This document shows, one piece after another, positions 47,742 to 57,784 of a DNA stretch of 64,000 nucleotides; the stretch's first letter is position 1; every line of letters starts with the position of its first letter. The position numbers were made by a program, and so were the translations under genes. A model generated the notes under the pieces. It did not search any database. It was given only the letters and a program-made list of their open reading frames with translations, and had not been told where the DNA came from. Origin of the DNA: an uncultured Collinsella sp. (GTDB taxonomy: Bacteria > Actinomycetota > Coriobacteriia > Coriobacteriales > Coriobacteriaceae); assembly GCA_900549025.1 (NCBI GenBank), contig URMZ01000003.1:35124-99123 (forward strand), read 5' to 3'.

Positions 47742-48995
47742 ATGGCGCAGGAACACGATCTGTTTGATGACATTATCGAGATCAGCAAGGGTTTCGACTT
47801 TCTTAAAAACCCGCTTGGCGGTGTGACCGATGCACTCGATCCGTCGGCACCGCAGTGGAATCCTGCCGACTACAAGGAGCGTCCGCGCGGCAACACCATT
47901 CCGTGCTTGACCTGCAAAAACGAGAAGAGCGCCTGCACCGCGTGCATGGACGTGTGCCCGGTCAACGCTATCGAGGTCGAGGAAGACGCCATCGAGATCC
48001 TCGACTCCTGTCGCAAGTGCGGCCTGTGCGCCGCTGCCTGTCCGACCGAGGCGATCATCTCGCCGCGCCTGGCGCCCAAAAACCTGTATGACGATATCGT
48101 CTCTGCTGCTACGAGCCACGAGACCGCCTACGTTACCTGCACGCGCGCCCTTAAGCGCATGCCGCGCGAAAACGAGGTCGTCGTCGCCTGCGTGGGCGAT
48201 ATTACTGCCGAGACCTGGTTCTCGGTGCTGGCCGACTATCCCAACGTGAGCGTCTACCTGCCACTGGGCGTGTGCGATAAGTGCCGCAACACTGGTGGCG
48301 AGGATATTCTGGGCGAGGCCATCGCTACTGCCGAGGAGTGGGCTGGTACGGGCATGGGCCTGGATGTCGACCCCAAGAGCCTCAAGTGCCATAAGCTTCG
48401 CGAGTACGAGCGCAAGGAGTACATGGAAAAGATTGCCCGTACCACGGGCCTGACGGTGACCAAGCTCAATCCGGCGACGGCGGCACTGGCCTCGGTGACG
48501 CAGAAGTTGAAGGCTCACCGTCACCAGATCACGCAGCTCGAGCGCACGCTCAACACCATGTGCGGCACCACGACGACCAAGCGTCGCCGTTCGCTCACGC
48601 ACGGGCGGCAGCTGGTGCTCTCGACATTGCAAAACCATCCCGAGCTTGCCCAGAACATGCAGGTGAGCACGCCGGAATGCGATTTTGACAAGTGCACGTC
48701 GTGTGGCGAGTGTGTCAATGTATGCCCCACATCTGCCTGCGATTTGGTGGGAAGCGGCCGCTTTGCGTTGGAGTCCACGTATTGCTTGGGCTGCGGTGCC
48801 TGCGTCAAGGTGTGCCCCGAGCATGCGCTCAAGTTGGTTGAGCATGACGCGTCCAATCTGGTCGTCGTCGATCCCGAAGCCGAGGAAAAGGCTGCCCAGA
48901 AGGCCAAAGCCCACGAAGAGGTCCAAAAGGCAAAAGCCGAGGCAAAGGCCAAGCTTGACAAGATGCTCGACCAGGTGGAAAAGCTCGCAGACTAG
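47742..48995 (+). CDS. Polyferredoxin-like protein with four [4Fe-4S] motifs
   Basis: 417 residues from ATG 47742 (site GGGAGGGG). N-terminal ferredoxin pair 'CLTCKNEKSACTACMDVCP' and 'CRKCGLCAAACP' (about 60-110), a central domain (about 115-300) with a further cluster-free region, and a C-terminal pair 'CTSCGECVNVCP' and 'CLGCGACVKVCP'. A Lys/Ala/Glu-rich tail ends it. It resembles Coriobacteriia dicluster proteins placed near respiratory or formate enzymes. The partner is not encoded here. Confidence 0.83.
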   Translation: MAQEHDLFDDIIEISKGFDFLKNPLGGVTDALDPSAPQWNPADYKERPRGNTIPCLTCKNEKSACTACMDVCPVNAIEVEEDAIEILDSCRKCGLCAAACPTEAIISPRLAPKNLYDDIVSAATSHETAYVTCTRALKRMPRENEVVVACVGDITAETWFSVLADYPNVSVYLPLGVCDKCRNTGGEDILGEAIATAEEWAGTGMGLDVDPKSLKCHKLREYERKEYMEKIARTTGLTVTKLNPATAALASVTQKLKAHRHQITQLERTLNTMCGTTTTKRRRSLTHGRQLVLSTLQNHPELAQNMQVSTPECDFDKCTSCGECVNVCPTSACDLVGSGRFALESTYCLGCGACVKVCPEHALKLVEHDASNLVVVDPEAEEKAAQKAKAHEEVQKAKAEAKAKLDKMLDQVEKLAD

Positions 48996-49109
48996 TCAGC
49001 GACCCCTATCTCTGCTTCATTCGTGCCGCCGTGGTGTCCGGATTCGCCCGGATGCTGCGGCGGCGCTATACTTATGAAGTTTGAAGTACCTGTACCAAAA
49101 GGAGCTGTC

Positions 49110-50186
<1,077 letters not shown>

Positions 50187-50197
50187 GGACGACGCAT

Positions 50198-50581
50198 ATG
50201 TTTAAATATGGCAAAAAAGCCGGCTACATGGGCATCGCGCTGCTCGTACTTGCGGTGATTCCGCTGGTGGTTGCAGCGTGTGTTATCCCCAACATTGGCC
50301 CCGAGGTGGCAACGAAGTTTAACGCAGCCGGCGAGGTGACGCGCTGGGGTAAGAGCTACGAGCTGCTGGCACTGCCGGTGCTCAACCTGCTGCTGAGCGT
50401 GGCGACGTACTTTACGGCGGGACGCCAGGCAAAGAACAACGAGGACTCCGCTGTGATGGCACGTCTTGCGTGCGAGCGCTACCTGCGCAACGGCTGCATC
50501 ACGGGCGTGTTCCTCAACGTAATCAACGTCTACTTTATGTATTCGGCGATTACTGGAACGGGCTTTGGCTTTGGTTTCTAG
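50198..50581 (+). CDS. DUF1648-like membrane protein
   Basis: 127 residues, three TM segments (about 10-32, 56-74, 100-122). The middle part 'IPNIGPEVATKFNAAGEVTRWGKSYELLALPVL' fits the DUF1648/SdpI N-terminal pattern ('P.hf...G..d.w'). SdpI-type proteins are immunity factors; this short one has unknown function. Confidence 0.75.
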   Translation: MFKYGKKAGYMGIALLVLAVIPLVVAACVIPNIGPEVATKFNAAGEVTRWGKSYELLALPVLNLLLSVATYFTAGRQAKNNEDSAVMARLACERYLRNGCITGVFLNVINVYFMYSAITGTGFGFGF

Positions 50582-50590
50582 CTTGTCCTT

Positions 50591-50980
50591 TTAGGCAACG
50601 AGCCTGCACGCATATTCAATGGCTGCTGCGAGGCCGCCGCTCGATCGTGGTTTAAAGACCATGTCGGCGGCGGCCTCGTTTTCGTATCCGGCGCCGCGAA
50701 GGGCGAGTGCGATACCGGCTTCTAAAAGGAGCGGCAGGCCGCGTTGGCTGGTTGCGATTACGGCAGCCTGATTGAGCGAGCAGCTGTGCGCTTGGCATTG
50801 GATGGCAAGTTCACCTTGCGCCGGGCAAGGGACCAGAACGGCGGCGACGCGACTTGATAGCAATGCAAATGCTGTGCGCTCATCGGGCGAAAGGCATTCT
50901 GCTTCAACGACGACGAGCTTGGGCGGCGCGCAGTTTGTGCGAAGCGTGGCTCGGTACATGCGGACCGAAGAACCCGACAT
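50591..50980 (-). CDS. Hypothetical protein, divergent from Xre regulator
   Basis: 129 residues from ATG 50980 behind CAGGAG. Begins 'MSGSSVRMYRATLRTNCAPPKLVVVEAECLS', with two alpha/beta-like parts ('AFALLSSRVAAVLVPCPAQ', 'AAVIATSQRGLPLLLEAGIAL'). No family recognised. It shares a 24-bp palindrome with the divergent Xre gene, an arrangement seen in toxin-antitoxin or autoregulated pairs. Confidence 0.62.
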   Translation of the reverse strand: MSGSSVRMYRATLRTNCAPPKLVVVEAECLSPDERTAFALLSSRVAAVLVPCPAQGELAIQCQAHSCSLNQAAVIATSQRGLPLLLEAGIALALRGAGYENEAAADMVFKPRSSGGLAAAIEYACRLVA

Positions 50981-51003
50981 AGAAAACTCCTGTGTATTCG
51001 GCA

Positions 51004-51027
51004 AAACGTAAACTATAGTTTACGTTT
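51004..51027. promoter_or_regulatory. 24-bp perfect palindrome operator
   Basis: Perfect inverted repeat centred at 51015/51016, core GTAAACTATAGTTTAC, midway between two divergent genes. It probably binds the Xre protein at 51057 and controls both. Confidence 0.85.
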
Positions 51028-51056
51028 ATGTTCGGCTCCATTTCAAACTCGGCTGC

Positions 51057-51275
51057 ATGGACGAACGTGCGAAACAGATTCTTGGCAGGCGGGTCGAAGA
51101 GACACGCAGGGACCTTGGTATCTCCAAGGTTGATTTTTGTGTGGCGACAGGAATCAGCCGACCCTACCTCGACCGAATCGAAGATGGGACGGCAAATTTC
51201 ACGCTCAAGGTTCTATTTAAAATCGCACCCGCACTCGGCATGACGGCGTCAGAGCTTCTCGAGGGTATCGAATAG
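51057..51275 (+). CDS. Xre-family regulator
   Basis: 72 residues. HTH 'DLGISKVDFCVATGISRPYLDRIEDGTANFTL' (about 19-49). The gene begins 30 bases after a 24-bp palindrome, its likely operator. Ends a few bases before the asparaginase gene, which is transcribed toward it. Confidence 0.82.
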   Translation: MDERAKQILGRRVEETRRDLGISKVDFCVATGISRPYLDRIEDGTANFTLKVLFKIAPALGMTASELLEGIE

Positions 51276-51297
51276 GGGATACCCGTCGACAACTGAA

Positions 51298-52311
51298 TTA
51301 CGCCATCGGGATGCGGTCGTGGTTGACTTGGCTGTAGAACAGGCGCTGGATCTTGGCGGCATCACGTGACTGGCCGAGTGCCCACATGGTCTTGGCCACG
51401 AGCGTCTCGGTGGTCATGTCGTCGCCGCGCAGAATACCCGGATGATCGGCGTAAGCACGGCCGACCTCATAAACGCCCAGATCGAGGCCCTCTTCGGGGA
51501 CCTGCGTGGTCATAACGACGGTGCGGCCCGAATCGACCCAGCGGAAAATCGCCTCCTGGAACGACTCGCCCGACTCACCAAACTCGGGGATACCGCCGAT
51601 GCCAAAGGTCTCCAGAATCACGGCGTCGTAGCTATCGGCAAGGGCGTCGAGGATGCCCGGGTTTACGCCGGGCGTAAGCTTGAGTACAAATACGCGCGGG
51701 TCGATGCTGTCGTAGAAACGCACCAGGTTTTCGCCCTGATGCGTGCCGTGAAGCCCGTTGCGCACGATGCGGTCATTGCGGATATAGGCGATGGGCGGAT
51801 AGTTGACGCTAATGAACGCGTTAAAGCTCATGGTGCGCTGCTTGCGGGCGCGCGTGCCGGCAATGGCAACGCCGCCAAACACGATCGAGACGTCGTGCGA
51901 GTGCTCGTCGAGCGCATAGAGCAGGCTCTGGTACAGATTGAGCTTGGCGTCGGTAAAGGGATTGCCCATGGGCTTTTGCGAGCCGGTGAGCACGATGGGC
52001 TTGGGGCTGTCCTGAATCAGGTAGGAAAGCGCTGCTGCGGTGTAGCTCATGGTGTCGGTGCCGTGCAGAATCACGAAGCCGTCGTGGTCGGCATAGCCTT
52101 CGACGATGACGTCGCGGATACGCATCCAGTCGCTCGGGCGCATATTGGTGCTGTCGATGTTCATGGGCTGCACGACGTCGAGCTCGCAGAGGCCCGAGAT
52201 CTCGGGGACACTCTGGGCGAGCTCCTCACCGGTCAGAGCGGGGGAGAGGCCGTTGCCGTCCTCGGTCGATGCGATGGTGCCGCCCGTGGCGATGAGAAGG
52301 ATGCGCTTCAT
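51298..52311 (-). CDS. ansA: L-asparaginase type I
   Basis: 337 residues from ATG 52311. 'ATGGTIASTEDGNGLSPALT' carries the catalytic Thr, and 'FVILHGTDTMSYTAAALSYL' the second Thr-Asp pair; 'PIVLTGSQKPMG' and 'ILETFGIGGIPE' complete the active site. No signal peptide, so cytoplasmic. Converts asparagine to aspartate and ammonia. Confidence 0.93.
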   Translation of the reverse strand: MKRILLIATGGTIASTEDGNGLSPALTGEELAQSVPEISGLCELDVVQPMNIDSTNMRPSDWMRIRDVIVEGYADHDGFVILHGTDTMSYTAAALSYLIQDSPKPIVLTGSQKPMGNPFTDAKLNLYQSLLYALDEHSHDVSIVFGGVAIAGTRARKQRTMSFNAFISVNYPPIAYIRNDRIVRNGLHGTHQGENLVRFYDSIDPRVFVLKLTPGVNPGILDALADSYDAVILETFGIGGIPEFGESGESFQEAIFRWVDSGRTVVMTTQVPEEGLDLGVYEVGRAYADHPGILRGDDMTTETLVAKTMWALGQSRDAAKIQRLFYSQVNHDRIPMA

Positions 52312-52578
52312 GCTGGTATTCCTATCGTATTTGCCGCCGCAGAGGCGGAGTCGTTCGGCAGTATTGTGGCACAGGGCATCCAATGTTCAAACGTATTACA
52401 TCATCTGTAACGTTTGGTAACACTTCAATCGCCGTCAAATAGGGGCCAGGTCGTGCGTTTGCCGTGCGCTGATGGCTGCGAGGGGCGAGAAACCCCATAT
52501 AACGTGTACACTATGAAAGTTATTTTTGTTCATTCACGCGGGTGGGCACCGGCTCCCCGCCAACAAGAGGGGGAAACC

Positions 52579-54177
52579 ATGGATCAAAAGGCTTCCGCAA
52601 AGGTCCTCGTACTCGACTTTGGTGCGCAGTACGGTCAGCTCATTGCCCGTCGCGTCCGCGACCTCAACGTGTATTCCGAGATTGTCCCCTGCGACATCTC
52701 GGCCGACGAGATTCGCGATATGAACGCCTCCGCGCTCATCCTTTCTGGCGGTCCGGCCTCCGTGTACGCCGAGGACGCTCCGTCCATCGATCCTGCCATC
52801 TTTGACCTGGGCCTTCCCGTCCTGGGCTTTTGCTACGGCCATCAGATCACGGCCGTGACGCTCGGCGGCAAGGTCGGCCACTCCGAGGTGGGCGAGTACG
52901 GCCGCGCAACCATTACGCGCACGGCCGGCGCCAAGCTCTTTAACTCCACGCCCATGGAGCAGACCGTGTGGATGAGCCACCGCGACGCCGTTTCCGAGGT
53001 GCCCGAGGGCTTTACCGTTACTGCCAGCACCGACGTGTGCCCGGTTGCCGCCATGGAGTGCCCCGAGCGCAAGATCTTCACCACGCAGTTTCACCCCGAG
53101 GTCAAGCATTCCGAGTATGGTCAGCAGCTGCTGAGCAACTTCCTGTTTGAGATCTGCGGCCTGGAGCCCAACTGGAGCATGGACAACCTGGTCGAGACCA
53201 TGACGGCCGAGTTCCGCGAGAAGGTCGGCAACGACCGCGTGATTTTGGCCCTGTCCGGCGGCGTCGACTCCTCCGTCGTGGCTGCGCTGGGTGCTCGTGC
53301 CGTGGGCAAGCAGATGACCTGCGTGTTCATCAACCACGGCCTGCTGCGCAAGGGTGAGCCCGAGCAGGTGGAGGAGGTCTTCACCAAGCAGTTCGACGTC
53401 GACTTCATCCACGTTCACGCCGAGGACCGCTATGCCGAGCTTCTGGCCGGCGTGACCGAGCCCGAGGAGAAGCGCCGCATCATCGGTACGCAGTTCTGGA
53501 AAGAGTTCTTCGCGGTTGCTCAGCAGCTCGAGACCGATGGCAAGCCGGTCAAGTACCTGGCTCAGGGCACCATCTACCCTGACATCATCGAGTCTGGCGC
53601 TCGCAAGACGGGCGGCAAGACGGCCACCATCAAGAGCCATCACAACCTGATCCCGTTCCCCGAGGGCGTGCACTTCGACCTCATTGAGCCGCTCGATCAC
53701 TTCTTTAAGGACGAGGTCCGCGCGCTTGGTCTGGCGCTGGGCCTGCCGGCTCACATCGTGTTCCGCCAGCCCTTCCCGGGCCCGGGTCTGGCCATCCGCA
53801 TCATCGGTGCGGTCGACAAGGAGAAGCTCGAGATCCTCAAGAACGCCGACGCTATCGTGCGCGAGGAGCTCGACGCCTACAACCAGCGCCTGTTTGAGCA
53901 GACCGGCGAGCGCAACTCCGAGCACAGCTGCTGGCAGTACTTTGCGGTTCTGCCCGACATTAAGTCCGTCGGCGTTATGGGCGACGAGCGCACCTACCAG
54001 CGCCCGATCATCCTGCGCGCCGTCGAGTCCAGCGATGCCATGACCGCCGACTGGGCCAAACTGCCCTACGACGTGCTGGCCCGCATCTCCGGCCGCATCG
54101 TTGCCGAGGTTCCCGGCGCCAACCGCGTCTGCTACGACATCACGTCCAAGCCGCCTGCGACCATCGAGTGGGAATAA
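52579..54177 (+). CDS. guaA: GMP synthase (glutamine-hydrolysing)
   Basis: 532 residues from ATG 52579 (site AGAGGGGG). Glutaminase domain (about 10-200): 'LDFGAQYGQLIARRVR', nucleophile in 'GFCYGHQITA', 'TTQFHPEV'. ATP pyrophosphatase PP-loop 'ALSGGVDSSVVAAL' (about 228-241), C-terminal dimerisation domain with 'FRQPFPGPGLAIRI' and 'VCYDITSKPPATIEWE'. Makes GMP from XMP. The 250-base leader has no recognisable purine riboswitch. Confidence 0.97.
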   Translation: MDQKASAKVLVLDFGAQYGQLIARRVRDLNVYSEIVPCDISADEIRDMNASALILSGGPASVYAEDAPSIDPAIFDLGLPVLGFCYGHQITAVTLGGKVGHSEVGEYGRATITRTAGAKLFNSTPMEQTVWMSHRDAVSEVPEGFTVTASTDVCPVAAMECPERKIFTTQFHPEVKHSEYGQQLLSNFLFEICGLEPNWSMDNLVETMTAEFREKVGNDRVILALSGGVDSSVVAALGARAVGKQMTCVFINHGLLRKGEPEQVEEVFTKQFDVDFIHVHAEDRYAELLAGVTEPEEKRRIIGTQFWKEFFAVAQQLETDGKPVKYLAQGTIYPDIIESGARKTGGKTATIKSHHNLIPFPEGVHFDLIEPLDHFFKDEVRALGLALGLPAHIVFRQPFPGPGLAIRIIGAVDKEKLEILKNADAIVREELDAYNQRLFEQTGERNSEHSCWQYFAVLPDIKSVGVMGDERTYQRPIILRAVESSDAMTADWAKLPYDVLARISGRIVAEVPGANRVCYDITSKPPATIEWE

Positions 54178-54195
54178 ACGATATTCGTTGATTTC

Positions 54196-54238
54196 AAGCC
54201 TCTGACCTGCGAAAACAGGTCGGGGGCTTCTTATTTTG
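54196..54238 (+). terminator. Terminator after guaA
   Basis: Stem AAGCCTCTGACCTG with CAGGTCGGGGGCTT, including G-T pairs, and a short GAAAA-type loop; followed by CTTATTTTG. Confidence 0.88.
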
Positions 54239-54239
54239 C

Positions 54240-54893
54240 AACCTCTGTGCAACCTTTGCGGTTTCGCGCCCCGTGAACAGGGGACGTAGCACTGTTCACG
54301 TCTGGGCCCATATCGGCACCGATCATTGCCCGCGCTGCTTCTGCTTGCGCTTCAGCTTCCGCTGCTCGAGGCACGTCGCCCGGTGTTCCTCGCCAGAGGA
54401 GAGCTGGCCGTTCCTTGCGAAACCGCGAGGCCAGCTATATCCGCTTGCTGCGGGCTTGCTTGAGCCAGTTCCTCTTGAAAGAGCCTATACCTCCGAAGAA
54501 CTTGTTGTACGTCTCACCGTTCTCCTTGGCTTCGTACTTGACCAAGGCAAGTTCGATAGTGCAGAGGTAATCCGCCGCTTGCTCGAGGCGGTAGTCGGTC
54601 ATCGAGGTCTTGCGGCGTCGGACGACCCCTTTTGAGAGGACCTTGCCCACCGAGTCGTCTCGCCCGCGGAACAGAAGGAGCGCATCCTCGCGACCCTCGG
54701 CGACCTGTGCTGCGAGATGGAGGGCTGTACCATCGCGCAGGGCCCTTTCCAAAGCGAAGTGTCGAGCCGAAGTGTTGAGCGTCGGCCCTGAATGTTCAAT
54801 GGCCGTTGTTTTCTGCCCCTCAAGTGGTGAACTTCTCCTCGGGGCTGTTGATTCCCCCACGCGCCCCCTTCCGTTCTCTGTGTTCCCCTTATA
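54240..54893. other. Degraded region, 650 bases without an intact gene
   Basis: Short open pieces in several frames look protein-like but none is complete. A minus-strand 55-codon piece ends at 54435 ('KFFGGIGSFKRNWLKQARS'). It continues in another frame as 'GQLSSGEEHRATCLEQRKLK'. A plus-strand piece near 54640 reads 'SPAEQKERILATLGDLCCEM'. No start has a ribosome site. An inverted repeat CGTGAACAG/CTGTTCACG lies at 54272-54300. Probably a remnant of lost genes or a mobile element. Confidence 0.5.
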
Positions 54894-54909
54894 CTCCTTG
54901 TACAAGGAG
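54894..54909 (+). promoter_or_regulatory. Palindrome overlapping LevR-like ribosome site
   Basis: CTCCTTGTACAAGGAG, a perfect 16-bp inverted repeat whose right half is the start of the AAGGAGG ribosome site, 10 bases before ATG 54920. It could be an operator or could hide the ribosome site in a short hairpin. Confidence 0.6.
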
Positions 54910-54919
54910 GTAAGAAGTC

Positions 54920-57661
54920 ATGGACAAGACCGCACAGGACAGCTTGGCAAAGAAGCCCGTCGACATGAGGGACAGGATTCTCGAGCATCTCGAGGCCCTC
55001 ACCTCTGCCGTCTCGCTCGACGACCTTGCCCGTCTGTCCACCTCCGACATCGCCGAGACGCTCATCATCTCCAGGAGTCTGGCGAGCCAGTACCTCAACG
55101 ACCTTGTTCGCGCCGGCCTTGTGGTTAAGGTGGCGGGCAGGCCTGTCCGTTATTTTCATCGCCGCGCGTTCCAGAAGCGTTTTCAGGTAAAGCTCTCTGC
55201 AAGTGAGTACGCCTCGCTCGCCGACCTCATCCAGGCGACGGGAATCGCCGATCACCGTGACTTCGCGCGTGCCGTGGGCTTTGACCTGAGCCTCAGCTCC
55301 GTTGTCGAGCAGTGCAAGGCTGCGGTTCAGTACCCTCCGTTTGGCCTGCCCATCCTCTTGAGCGGCGGCGTGGGTGTCGGCAAGTCTTTCCTTTCTCGTC
55401 TTGTGTACGAGTACGGCAAGAACCAGGGCTTGCTGTCCCGCGACTCCTCCTATGTGCGCATCGACTGCGCCGGGGTCCCGGACGCCGCCTCGTTCAACGG
55501 GCTTCTTGACGAGTCGATCGCGAAATCGCGCGGGGGTGTGGTTTTTGTCAACGGCATCGAGGCACTCTCTCCCTCTGCGATGGAGCACTGCCTTGCGACG
55601 GCCCTCGGGCTCGATGCCTCCCAGGATGCGCCGCGCGCTCGCCTCGTTCTTTCGACGACGCTTTCCGCCGATGACCTGAAGGTTTCCTCGGCCTACAGCA
55701 AAATGCCCATCTGTGCCCGCGTCCCCTCACTCAAGGAGCGGACCCCCGAGGAGCGCGAGGATCTCATCTTGAGCTTCCTGCGCAGCGAGGGGTGCCGAAT
55801 CGGTTCTGATGTGAAGATTAGCCGCGGCGCATACCGTTGCCTCGTGAACGCGGACTTTTCCGATAACATCGCCGGCTTGCGCGCCTGCGTGACGAACTGC
55901 TGCGCCAAAGCGTTCCTCAATCGCGAGGGCGACTACGTCGTCGTTCGCCCGTATCTTCTTCCCAGCGGGCTCCTCTCCTCCGCGCAGATCGATCAACAGC
56001 CCGACGATGGCGTTCTGATCGACGCGTCCCTGGATGCCGCCGAGAGCACAGGGCCGGTCGAGCAGGCGCTCGATGCCCTGTGCGCTCTCGATGAGCGATT
56101 CTGCGCCGGGGAGCTCTCTGTCTCCGAGCTCGTCTCGCAAGCTGTCTCCGCTGTGCGCGGCGTTGAGGATCACTTGATCTTCGGCCGCGGCGTTACCTCC
56201 TCGAGGTCGCGCGCCTTCGAGCGCATCGTGGGCGCGGTCCTTGCCGACGCAGGCTCTTCTTATGGCATCGAGCTTTCGAGGAAGGTCGCTTTTCTGCTGG
56301 CCCAGGAGATTTGCCTGCAGTTGTGGCCGGGCATCGGCCTGGCTAAGCGAAAGTCTGCCTGTGCGGAGCAAATCTCTCATCTCCTCGGTGCCGTGACCTC
56401 CGAATTACCGTTTGCCTCGAGCGTCTCCGATCAGGTCGCCGCAGACGTGGAAGGGGCGCTGGGAATCTCGCTCGATCACTTCACGAAGACGCTTCTGACG
56501 CTGTGCGTCGCATCGGAGTCTCGCGACGCGAAGGCCCTTCGGACGCTCTGCGTCATCTTGTCTCATGGCTACTCAACGGCGACGAGCATCGCCGACGCGG
56601 CGAACCGTATGCTCGGCATGCATGTGTACGAGGCGGTCGACATGCCCTACGACCAGCAGCTGAAGGACATCGTCGGTCCGCTCCAGCGCCTCGTCGACCG
56701 CCATTCCTACTGCACCGGGGTCGTGTTCCTCGTCGACATGGGATCCTTGGAGGAGGCCTATAAGGCCCTCGAGAACGTTACCGACTCCACTATCGGCGTG
56801 GTGAACAACGTCTCTACTGGTCTTGCGCTCGAGATCGGGGTCGGGCTGCTCGGCGGCAAGTCCATCGCCGAGGTTCTTGGCGATGCGACCGCCGCGTGCG
56901 TGACGCACTGCAAGGTGATCGAGCGCATCAACCGTGAGGACGCCATCGTCTTCTGCTCCGAGTCCGGGATCGACGCCGCGGAGAGGATACGCCAGCTCGT
57001 CTCGCAGAGCCTCCCGCGCACCATAGGCGCGCGCCTGCTCACGAGGCCCTTCAAGCAGCTTGTCGCGAACGGGTCGAACGACGCCGTTTTCTCCGAGCAC
57101 CGCGTCTGCGCCGTCATCGGCACGGGAGACCCCGGGGTCGCCTCCATCCCCTTCGTCGCCCTCGAGGACATCATGTCGACGGCGTCCGCCTCTAAGGTCG
57201 ATGCCGTGTTCGGCAGGTGGCTTGACGCTTCCGAGCTCTCTTCTTTCCACGAGAAGCTGCTCTCGAACATGACGCTGCAGAACGTCATCCGCTCCATCAC
57301 CATCCTCGACCCGGAGCGGCTATTCCACGAGATCGAGAGCGCCGTGCACGAGCTTCAGCGCAGGACAGGCGAGAAGATCGGCAGCAACGCCATCATTGGG
57401 CTCTACGTCCACCTCTGCTGTCTCGTCGAGCGCCTTGTTACCAGAAACCCCATTGAGACCTACGTTGGCCAGGACCGCTTCGAGGAGGAGCGTGCCGATT
57501 TCATCGAGTCCTTCAGGCAGAGCTTCTCGAGTATCTCGACGCGCTATCGCGTAGAGGTTCCCGTAAGCGAGATCGCATATGTCTTCGACTACATAAGCGT
57601 GAGCGCCGCCCCGGCGCGAGAAGAGCGCCTCGGCTCCTCGGACCTCCTGCTCGACGAGTGA
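54920..57661 (+). CDS. LevR-like PTS-controlled transcription regulator
   Basis: 913 residues. N-terminal winged HTH (about 15-75), AAA+ domain with Walker A 'LLSGGVGVGKSFLSRLVYEYG' (in parts, about 147-167), PRD1 (about 385-500), EIIA(Man)-like domain with the phosphorylatable His in 'VILSHGYSTATSIADAANRML', an EIIB-like stretch, and a C-terminal PRD2 ('LYVHLCCLVERLV'). This is the LevR/ManR arrangement. The Walker B region reads 'VVFVNGIEAL' without the usual acidic pair, and no GAFTGA motif is present. It should control the PTS operon that follows. Confidence 0.87.
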   Translation: MDKTAQDSLAKKPVDMRDRILEHLEALTSAVSLDDLARLSTSDIAETLIISRSLASQYLNDLVRAGLVVKVAGRPVRYFHRRAFQKRFQVKLSASEYASLADLIQATGIADHRDFARAVGFDLSLSSVVEQCKAAVQYPPFGLPILLSGGVGVGKSFLSRLVYEYGKNQGLLSRDSSYVRIDCAGVPDAASFNGLLDESIAKSRGGVVFVNGIEALSPSAMEHCLATALGLDASQDAPRARLVLSTTLSADDLKVSSAYSKMPICARVPSLKERTPEEREDLILSFLRSEGCRIGSDVKISRGAYRCLVNADFSDNIAGLRACVTNCCAKAFLNREGDYVVVRPYLLPSGLLSSAQIDQQPDDGVLIDASLDAAESTGPVEQALDALCALDERFCAGELSVSELVSQAVSAVRGVEDHLIFGRGVTSSRSRAFERIVGAVLADAGSSYGIELSRKVAFLLAQEICLQLWPGIGLAKRKSACAEQISHLLGAVTSELPFASSVSDQVAADVEGALGISLDHFTKTLLTLCVASESRDAKALRTLCVILSHGYSTATSIADAANRMLGMHVYEAVDMPYDQQLKDIVGPLQRLVDRHSYCTGVVFLVDMGSLEEAYKALENVTDSTIGVVNNVSTGLALEIGVGLLGGKSIAEVLGDATAACVTHCKVIERINREDAIVFCSESGIDAAERIRQLVSQSLPRTIGARLLTRPFKQLVANGSNDAVFSEHRVCAVIGTGDPGVASIPFVALEDIMSTASASKVDAVFGRWLDASELSSFHEKLLSNMTLQNVIRSITILDPERLFHEIESAVHELQRRTGEKIGSNAIIGLYVHLCCLVERLVTRNPIETYVGQDRFEEERADFIESFRQSFSSISTRYRVEVPVSEIAYVFDYISVSAAPAREERLGSSDLLLDE

Positions 57662-57784
57662 CCTTCCCCGCGCCGCCGCAAGCTGACTGCGCGTCCTCAA
57701 TAATCCGATAACCCCTCGCCCGGCGCGAATCCGGATAGCGCCAAGGCAGTGCTGAATGAAAAACTTGATTTGATAGGAGCAAAC

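Noticed and set aside
52312..52578. Purine riboswitch upstream of guaA
   Set aside because: No three-way-junction core or conserved loop pairs could be found by eye in the 267-base leader.
57662..57784. Sigma-54 promoter before the PTS operon
   Set aside because: No GG-N10-GC element of the -24/-12 type in this interval.
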